Shown here in pieces: positions 6,976-11,863 of a stretch of 11,863 bases of DNA. The translations under genes were made by a program, and so were the position numbers. Source of the stretch: Bacteroidota bacterium. Its GTDB lineage: Bacteria > Bacteroidota > Bacteroidia > NS11-12g > UBA9320. The notes under the pieces were generated by a model, which saw only the letters and a list, made by a program, of their open reading frames with translations, had not been told where the DNA came from and ran no database searches. How positions within the stretch are numbered: position 1 is the stretch's first letter; each line of letters begins with the position of its first letter. The stretch is taken from NCBI GenBank assembly GCA_003485825.1, contig DNHN01000286.1, forward strand, positions 1 through 11,863, in the 5' to 3' direction.

Positions 6976-6999
6976 TTTTTTTGAAAATTACCAAAAAAA
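6976..6999. repeat. A/T inverted repeat (T7G / CA7)
   Basis: TTTTTTTG (6976-6983) and CAAAAAAA (6992-6999) are perfect 8-base complements around an 8-base AAAATTAC loop. The stem is weak because only one pair is G-C. The A and T tracts may instead act as curved, UP-like DNA just upstream of the receptor promoter. Confidence 0.4.
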
Positions 7000-7009
7000 G
7001 ACGCGTTTG

Positions 7010-7023
7010 TATATTGTACCTTG
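7010..7023 (+). promoter_or_regulatory. Candidate tandem -7-like elements before the receptor gene
   Basis: Two back-to-back seven-base sequences, TATATTG (7010-7016) and TACCTTG (7017-7023), each match TAnnTTTG apart from one missing T. The second is followed by C, as is the element upstream of the gene at 61. They lie 31-45 bases before the ATG at 7055. No well-spaced TTG partner is clear upstream, so this is a low-confidence motif call. Confidence 0.25.
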
Positions 7024-7054
7024 CTTATACTAAGAAACATAAGCATATTTGCGA

Positions 7055-9346
7055 ATGCGATATTTTGCGATGGTTTTATTTTCATGTTTAGTAGCTAATG
7101 CGGCCTTTGCACAACGTGTAACCCGTGGGATAGTACTAGATCAAAATGAGAACCCCATACATAATGTGAAGGTACAAGAACCCAGTACTCAGAATATTAC
7201 CTATACCAATGATAATGGCGAGTTTATACTTACCTACTATGAGCAAGATAGTAAGATTATATTTACTTATCCGCAAACGGACACTGTTAGACTTCCTCTG
7301 AGATACGATGCTTTTACAAAGGTCTTCATGCGCCCAAGGGAAGGGTCCAACGAGTACCACTTGGGTTATCGGGCCGGTTTCTTAGATTTCGGGAATAAGA
7401 ACAAGAATAAAAACTTAGAGAATATGCCTTATTTTCTAGGAGAATCGGATGTGAATAGGCAGTTACAAATGCTTCCTGGAGTAGAACAAGGCAACGAGGG
7501 GTATAGCAACCTATATGTTCGTGGAGGAAACGTAGATCAAAACTTGATGCTGTATAACGGTACACCTATCTATAACTTCAATCATATCTTTGGAATATCT
7601 TCTACTTTTCACCACAAAAGCATTAAGAACACCAGCATATATCGCGGTATAGCGCCTGCTAAATTTGGTGGTCGCTCATCGTCGATTATAAATTTAGAGA
7701 GTGAAAAAGACCGAGATTTTAGTGGTTTAGAAGGCGAGTTCGAAATGACTCCGCTGAATGCAGGACTGTATCTGGGTAATATCAAAAAAGGGATTTCGTA
7801 CTTTACTATAGCTGCAAGGAGATCTTGGATAGACTTGCTGCTCCCTCAGGAAGTTCGCCAAAATTCTCAAACCGCGAATATTTATGATTTGCAAGTGAAT
7901 TATGGTAGAATTTTGAAAAATAAAGACAAGTTAGACTTTAGTTTTATGAATACTCGGGACTTGTATTTTCTATCTGTAAGTGATGACGGAGATACCTCTG
8001 GCTCAGTGGTGACGCGTTTTGGCATTACTCAGAAATGGTCTAACCTGCTCGCTTCGGTGAAGTATACCAACTATGTATCAAAGCGTTTTAGCGGCGAGCA
8101 GTCTCTCTATTATTCAGGGTATAAGACCTCTTTGGAACTGGATCAAGAGATATATGACCCCAGCATTATCTCTGTACCTAATACTCAACAACTTCAAGAA
8201 CGAGGTATTCGTGATATAGGTATTCAAAGTAATTGGGTGTACCACTGGAAAAACGACCATAATATAAGTTTTGGGATGCAAAACAGTACAAAACTATTTC
8301 TAGTCGGCAGACTCACGAATGTAGTTGCTGGTTACCCTACTGTAGCAGATTCTAAAGAAGTGTCAGGGGATATTAAATATAGGCCATCTAATGAGTTGGC
8401 GCTATATGCAGAGGATGCTTTTAGGTTAAACCCGAATACTAAACTTGATTATGGCTTAAGGTCTGTAGTCTATCAATTTGACGGTAATAGCACTGTGGTC
8501 TTAGAACCCCGTATTCATGGTACCTTCTTTTTAGCTAACAGAGATGTACTGAAGCTAGGGTATAATAGGCATAATCAGTTTATAAGTCAGCTAAGCTTAG
8601 GAAATGCAGGAAGTCCACAGAACCTCTGGGTGCCGGCTACTGAGCAGATATTACCCCTTAAAGTAGACGTACTAGAGGCAGCGTATGAGCGGAAGCTAGG
8701 AGATGATTATTCTGCAGGTATCAATGTGTATTTCAAGCAGATGGAGAATATAACATTGGTTTCGAACTTGGCCGATGCGGGTAATGCTGATTTAGACTGG
8801 CAAGCCAGTGTGGTACAAGGTACCGGAAGAGCGTATGGAGCAGAACTATTCCTTCAAAGAAGCAAGGGGTTCTTTACAGGCTGGATCAGTTATGCCTACA
8901 GCAGAAGTACTAGAAACTTTCCCGATTTATTTGACGAAGACTTTAACTTCAGTTTTGATCGACCACATATGTTGAAAATATACGGTAACTATACCGATAA
9001 GAACTCTCAGTTCAATTTTGGATTCAACTATATAGTAGGAAGTGGGCAACTATTTACTTTACCGATAGGTAAGTTTAGAGATCAGTCTGGAAATCTTCAA
9101 TTGGAGTACAATACATTAAATAACTATCGTTCAAATGTGTACCAACGATTTGATATAAGTGTAATGAGAGCAAAACCTACCGGTGGACTAGATCAAGAGT
9201 GGCGATTTTACTTATATAACATGCTTGGTTCCCGTAATCCATTAAATATATCTCCAGATTTTGAAAGTGCTGGATTATCCAACCTTGTGATAAATAGAGC
9301 TTACTTGGCTTTCGTTCCTGGAGTGGCATATATCGTTAAGTTTTAA
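7055..9346 (+). CDS. TonB-dependent outer-membrane receptor with N-terminal CarboxypepD_reg-like domain
   Basis: A 763-residue outer-membrane receptor that should import an unknown ligand using TonB/ExbBD energy. The ATG at 7055 gives a compact signal peptide (MRYFAMVLFSCLVANAAFAQ); an upstream in-frame TTG at 7049 adds only two residues, and an ATG at 7070 is also possible. A carboxypeptidase-regulatory-like beta-sandwich follows (about 22-95: RGIVLDQNENPIHNVKV, TNDNGEFILTY). Then comes the plug (about 120-225) with MLPGVEQGNEGYSNLYVRGG, NLMLYNGTPIYN and PAKFGGRSSSIINLES. The remainder is beta-barrel, with the AARRSWIDLLLP segment common in this receptor group, ending VPGVAYIVKF. It is not SusC-like: it is shorter than the roughly 1000 residues of SusC, and its partner is a DUF4249 protein instead of SusD. 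That partner gene starts 18 bases downstream. The ligand is unknown. Confidence 0.93.
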   Translation: MRYFAMVLFSCLVANAAFAQRVTRGIVLDQNENPIHNVKVQEPSTQNITYTNDNGEFILTYYEQDSKIIFTYPQTDTVRLPLRYDAFTKVFMRPREGSNEYHLGYRAGFLDFGNKNKNKNLENMPYFLGESDVNRQLQMLPGVEQGNEGYSNLYVRGGNVDQNLMLYNGTPIYNFNHIFGISSTFHHKSIKNTSIYRGIAPAKFGGRSSSIINLESEKDRDFSGLEGEFEMTPLNAGLYLGNIKKGISYFTIAARRSWIDLLLPQEVRQNSQTANIYDLQVNYGRILKNKDKLDFSFMNTRDLYFLSVSDDGDTSGSVVTRFGITQKWSNLLASVKYTNYVSKRFSGEQSLYYSGYKTSLELDQEIYDPSIISVPNTQQLQERGIRDIGIQSNWVYHWKNDHNISFGMQNSTKLFLVGRLTNVVAGYPTVADSKEVSGDIKYRPSNELALYAEDAFRLNPNTKLDYGLRSVVYQFDGNSTVVLEPRIHGTFFLANRDVLKLGYNRHNQFISQLSLGNAGSPQNLWVPATEQILPLKVDVLEAAYERKLGDDYSAGINVYFKQMENITLVSNLADAGNADLDWQASVVQGTGRAYGAELFLQRSKGFFTGWISYAYSRSTRNFPDLFDEDFNFSFDRPHMLKIYGNYTDKNSQFNFGFNYIVGSGQLFTLPIGKFRDQSGNLQLEYNTLNNYRSNVYQRFDISVMRAKPTGGLDQEWRFYLYNMLGSRNPLNISPDFESAGLSNLVINRAYLAFVPGVAYIVKF

Positions 9347-9364
9347 ATTAAACGAACAGAAAAA

Positions 9365-10240
9365 ATGAAAAAAAATATTCTATATATCTTGATAGCATCA
9401 CTGTTTAGCAGTTGTTTCCAAGATACTATTAAACCCGATATACTAAAGGATTACACGCCTAAATTGGTAGTGAATTCACTTATAGCTGCTGATGAGTCTA
9501 TCAGCATAGAAATCACCAATAGCGTAGCGTCTATAGACAGTGCTTTTCCTAATCTTATCAAGAATGCCCAAGTGACGATTAAATCAGGTGCAGTGGAGAT
9601 CAAGCCAACGTATAGTGATATAACCGAGACCTACGTCAGTCCACAGACCTTTGCAGCAGGAGATATCCTTGAAGTGCGGGTGAGTCATCCAGATTACCCA
9701 AATGTAGCGTCTACATTGCGTATACCGTCTGATGTAAATCCAACAGGAACCTTGATAGAAAACGGGGGGATAGATACTGGAGGTTTAGTTGGTGACTTGA
9801 TACAAGTAAACTTCAATGACCCCAGTAATGAGCTAAATTATTATAGGCTAAAAGTGAGTTATTTCAATGAAACCGTAGGTGTTTGGGTTCCTTTTGTATT
9901 TCCAAAATCAGATCCTTCTTTGGCAGAGTATAATTCATTTGCGTTGAATGATTTTAGTATATTATTCAGTGACGAACTTTTTGATGGCCAAAACAAAACC
10001 TTTAGTACGGTGACCCCAAGCGGTATAGTCAGTAGAAATACCGGTGATAAATACCGCGTAGAACTAACCAGCATATCACGAGATTTTTTTGAATACTACC
10101 GTTCAATTCAGCGTGCTACGGATGCTAAGGAACTTACTTTCCAGGGCTCCTACAATAATGCAGTAGTAATTCATACGAATATTCTGAATGGGCTAGGCAT
10201 TATAGCAACTGAAAGTGGTAAGGAGATAGTCCTCAAGTAA
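9365..10240 (+). CDS. DUF4249-type lipoprotein, partner of the TonB-dependent receptor
   Basis: A 291-residue exported lipoprotein. The signal peptide MKKNILYILIASLFSSC ends at Cys17, the likely lipidated residue; the following FQD is only a partial match to surface-export signals of Bacteroidota lipoproteins. The mature start has the layout of DUF4249 proteins: YTPKLVVNSLIAADESISIEITNS (about 31-54), then NAQVTIKSG and FAAGDILEVRVSHPDYPNVAST, a beta-rich Ig-like domain. A longer C-terminal half carries YYRLKVSYFNE and FFEYYRSIQRA. Genes of this group typically sit directly behind TonB-dependent receptors with a CarboxypepD_reg-like domain, as here (18-base gap, A-rich leader AACAGAAAAA). This suggests an outer-membrane receptor accessory role, but no biochemical function is established that I can name. 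The family call is by sequence pattern and context. Confidence 0.82.
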   Translation: MKKNILYILIASLFSSCFQDTIKPDILKDYTPKLVVNSLIAADESISIEITNSVASIDSAFPNLIKNAQVTIKSGAVEIKPTYSDITETYVSPQTFAAGDILEVRVSHPDYPNVASTLRIPSDVNPTGTLIENGGIDTGGLVGDLIQVNFNDPSNELNYYRLKVSYFNETVGVWVPFVFPKSDPSLAEYNSFALNDFSILFSDELFDGQNKTFSTVTPSGIVSRNTGDKYRVELTSISRDFFEYYRSIQRATDAKELTFQGSYNNAVVIHTNILNGLGIIATESGKEIVLK

Positions 10241-10288
10241 TATGACACATACGTTAAGTCAGAGTAGCAAAGTTGCTTTAATAAATAG

Positions 10289-10296
10289 TAGCTTGC
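10289..10296 (+). promoter_or_regulatory. Candidate -7-like element before the second receptor gene
   Basis: TAGCTTGC (10289-10296) resembles TAnnTTTG with one T missing and runs into GCCCG. The similar TAACTTCGCCCG lies upstream of ppk1. It is 17 bases before the ATG at 10314. The closest TTG upstream (10273-10275) is too near for a normal -33 element. It may give the second receptor its own promoter, but support is weak. Confidence 0.25.
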
Positions 10297-10313
10297 GCCC
10301 GTTATTATATTAG

Positions 10314-11863
10314 ATGATTAAAAGGTTAGGATTTTTAACATTCTTAGTGGTTTTCGCTGCGAGTGTCTTTGCTCAGAGTGGCACATTAAGGGGGTTTGTG
10401 TATAATGCGGAAAATGGAACTCCCATAGTATCTGCACTCGTTACTTTCAAGGAAATAAAACAAGGTGCATATACGGATGACCGTGGCTTTTATACTATAG
10501 CTAACATTCCTTCAGGTACCTATAACGCTGTAGTAAGCTTAGTTGGTTTCAGTGCGGATTCAGCCAAGTTGGAATTCAAAAACAGTGGGATTATTTCTCA
10601 AAATTTTTATCTCAAGGATATCAGTAATGAGCTTGGCGTGGTGCGCGTATCTGCTGAAAAAGTACGAAAGACCAAAGAAGTAAGCATAGGTAAGACAACG
10701 ATTAAACCCATCCAACTAACTCGTATACCGAGCGTAGGAGGGGAGCCAGACCTCGTCCAGTATTTGCAGGTTCTTCCTGGAGTAGTGTTTTCAGGAGATC
10801 AGGGTGGACAGCTCTACATCAGAGGAGGTTCTCCAGTGATGAATAGGGTGATGTTAGATGGACTTACGGTCTACAATCCGTTTCACAGTATTGGATTATT
10901 CTCTGTGTTCGATACCGACATATTGAAATCTGTAGATGTGTACTCTGCAGGGTTCAGTGCGGAATACGGAGGTAGAATTAGTGCTATAGTAGACGTGAAG
11001 ACTAGAGATGGGAATAAGACCAATTTAGCAGGTAAGATAAACGCAAGTCCCTTCAGTTCTAAGTTTTTACTAGAAGGGCCGCTAAAAAAATATGAGCAGG
11101 ACAAGGGGAATAGTAGTTTTATTGTTTCCTACAAGAATTCATACCTCAAAAACTCTGCACCTACTATTTATCCTTTTGTGAATGACGGTATGCTCCCGTA
11201 TACGTTCAGTGATTTGTATGGAAAATTGACGTTCAATTCGGCAAAGGGGAGTAATATCAGTGTGTTTGGATTTGACTATAAGGATAATGTGGACTTCGAA
11301 AGTTCAGCGTCGTACGCTTGGACTTCGAGGGGGTTAGGCACCAAGTTCCTTTTAGTACCGGGAGGAAGTGAGACCATCGTAGATGGTGGAATCACTTTTA
11401 GCAATTATGAAATTACTCAAACGGAGCTAGACAATAAGCCCAGGAGGTCAGCGATCAATGGGTTTAATGTAAACCTCAATTTCTCTAGGTTTATCAATGA
11501 GTTAGACAAAATAAAGTATGGAATAGAAATGAATGGTTTTCGGACTGATTTCGAAATTTTCAATAGCTTAAACAGAAGGATTTCTCAAGAGGAAAATACA
11601 AGCGAAATAAGTGGATATGTGAATTATCTCAAAAACATTCAGAAAAGAGTACTTATTGAGGCAGGTATGCGAGTACAATACTATGCAAGTCTTCAAGAAA
11701 CCTCTCCGGAACCAAGACTGCGTTTAAAGTACAATATCAATTCAATGGTACGCTTTAAAGCAAGTGCAGGATTATATTCACAGAACCTAATGAGTGCTGT
11801 CAGTGATAGAGACGTGGTAAATTTATTTTATGGTTTTCTAAGTGGACCTAGGGACCTTCCTTC
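10314..11863 (+). CDS. TonB-dependent outer-membrane receptor, N-terminal part (runs off the window)
   Basis: An open frame of 516 complete codons from ATG 10314 to the window edge, without a stop. Residues 1-20 are a signal peptide (MIKRLGFLTFLVVFAASVFA, followed by Q). A carboxypeptidase-regulatory-like domain covers about 22-100 (GTLRGFVYNAENGTPIVSA, TDDRGFYTIANIPSGTY, VSLVGFS). The plug covers about 125-235, with DLVQYLQVLPGVVFSGDQGG, LYIRGGSPVMNRVMLDGLTV, YNPFHSIGLFS and FSAEYGGRISAIVDVKTRDG. The barrel begins around 240 and the visible part ends with DRDVVNLFYGFLSGPRDLP, a segment common in these receptors. It shares domain order with the receptor at 7055 but diverges clearly in sequence, so it is a paralogue of the same class and not a recent duplication. 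It lies 73 bases after the DUF4249 gene. The roughly 250 or more C-terminal residues are off-window. Confidence 0.92.
   Translation, partial: MIKRLGFLTFLVVFAASVFAQSGTLRGFVYNAENGTPIVSALVTFKEIKQGAYTDDRGFYTIANIPSGTYNAVVSLVGFSADSAKLEFKNSGIISQNFYLKDISNELGVVRVSAEKVRKTKEVSIGKTTIKPIQLTRIPSVGGEPDLVQYLQVLPGVVFSGDQGGQLYIRGGSPVMNRVMLDGLTVYNPFHSIGLFSVFDTDILKSVDVYSAGFSAEYGGRISAIVDVKTRDGNKTNLAGKINASPFSSKFLLEGPLKKYEQDKGNSSFIVSYKNSYLKNSAPTIYPFVNDGMLPYTFSDLYGKLTFNSAKGSNISVFGFDYKDNVDFESSASYAWTSRGLGTKFLLVPGGSETIVDGGITFSNYEITQTELDNKPRRSAINGFNVNLNFSRFINELDKIKYGIEMNGFRTDFEIFNSLNRRISQEENTSEISGYVNYLKNIQKRVLIEAGMRVQYYASLQETSPEPRLRLKYNINSMVRFKASAGLYSQNLMSAVSDRDVVNLFYGFLSGPRDLP

Larger units (their letters stand above)
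6713..7054. other. Divergent intergenic region with several inverted repeats
   Basis: This is the only gap over 300 bases. It separates the minus-strand phosphatase from the plus-strand receptor and should contain both promoters. It holds a 15-base palindrome (6819-6833), two adjoining potential hairpins (6875-6909 and 6909-6932) and a hairpin of T7G/CA7 arms (6976-6999). A 77-codon reading frame (6733-6966) crosses it, starting with a hydrophobic stretch, but nothing else supports it as a gene. No tRNA or known riboswitch pattern is recognisable by eye. The palindrome and hairpins are seen directly; any function is inferred. Confidence 0.7.

Noticed and set aside
10266..10277. AGCAA-AG-TTGCT inverted repeat between the DUF4249 gene and the second receptor
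   Set aside because: The arms are five bases with a two-base centre, too tight for an RNA hairpin, and there is no T-run after it. It is too short to call as a terminator or operator.
10883..11104. 73-codon minus-strand reading frame inside the second receptor
   Set aside because: It is antisense to the conserved plug domain and has no independent support.
1..11863. Signs of a mobile island, defence system or CRISPR array
   Set aside because: No integrase, transposase, direct-repeat array, tRNA-borne attachment site or abrupt compositional shift was seen. The genes are typical Bacteroidota envelope, phosphate and receptor functions.

Overview
The window looks like ordinary chromosome from a member of the Bacteroidota, probably a Flavobacteriales-type marine or freshwater lineage. 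The evidence is two TonB-dependent receptors with an N-terminal carboxypeptidase-regulatory-like domain, a DUF4249-type lipoprotein, a PafA-type phosphatase, A-rich leaders instead of strong Shine-Dalgarno sites, and TAnnTTTG-like -7 promoter elements. The base composition looks AT-rich (by eye, not computed) and codon use looks even. There is no tRNA, rRNA, CRISPR array, transposase or phage gene.

Left part (1-3058, plus strand): a secreted protein with two LysM domains and an RlpA-like C-terminal barrel overlaps by 11 bases a polytopic O-antigen ligase/polymerase-like membrane protein. Next comes an unrecognised 257-residue exported protein that is probably an outer-membrane beta-barrel. 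All three point to envelope construction.

Middle (3091-6733): polyphosphate kinase 1 on the plus strand converges, with only 7 bases between stop codons, on a PafA-like alkaline phosphatase lipoprotein on the minus strand. One makes polyphosphate and the other releases phosphate from organic esters in the periplasm. The shared phosphate theme is suggestive, but the genes are convergent, so they are not an operon.

Divergent gap (about 6713-7054): the only long gene-poor stretch. It holds a 15-base palindrome, two back-to-back potential hairpins and an A/T hairpin, and is the least explained piece of sequence here.

Right part (7055-11863, plus strand): a TonB-dependent receptor, a DUF4249 lipoprotein 18 bases behind it, then a second TonB-dependent receptor that runs off the window. 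This is the usual Bacteroidota receptor/lipoprotein arrangement for outer-membrane uptake of an unknown ligand.

I see no convincing new multi-gene system. The points most worth a second look are the structured intergenic gap, -7-like elements only 7 bases before two start codons (suggesting leaderless mRNAs), and a leucine in PPK1 at the position of E. coli His454.
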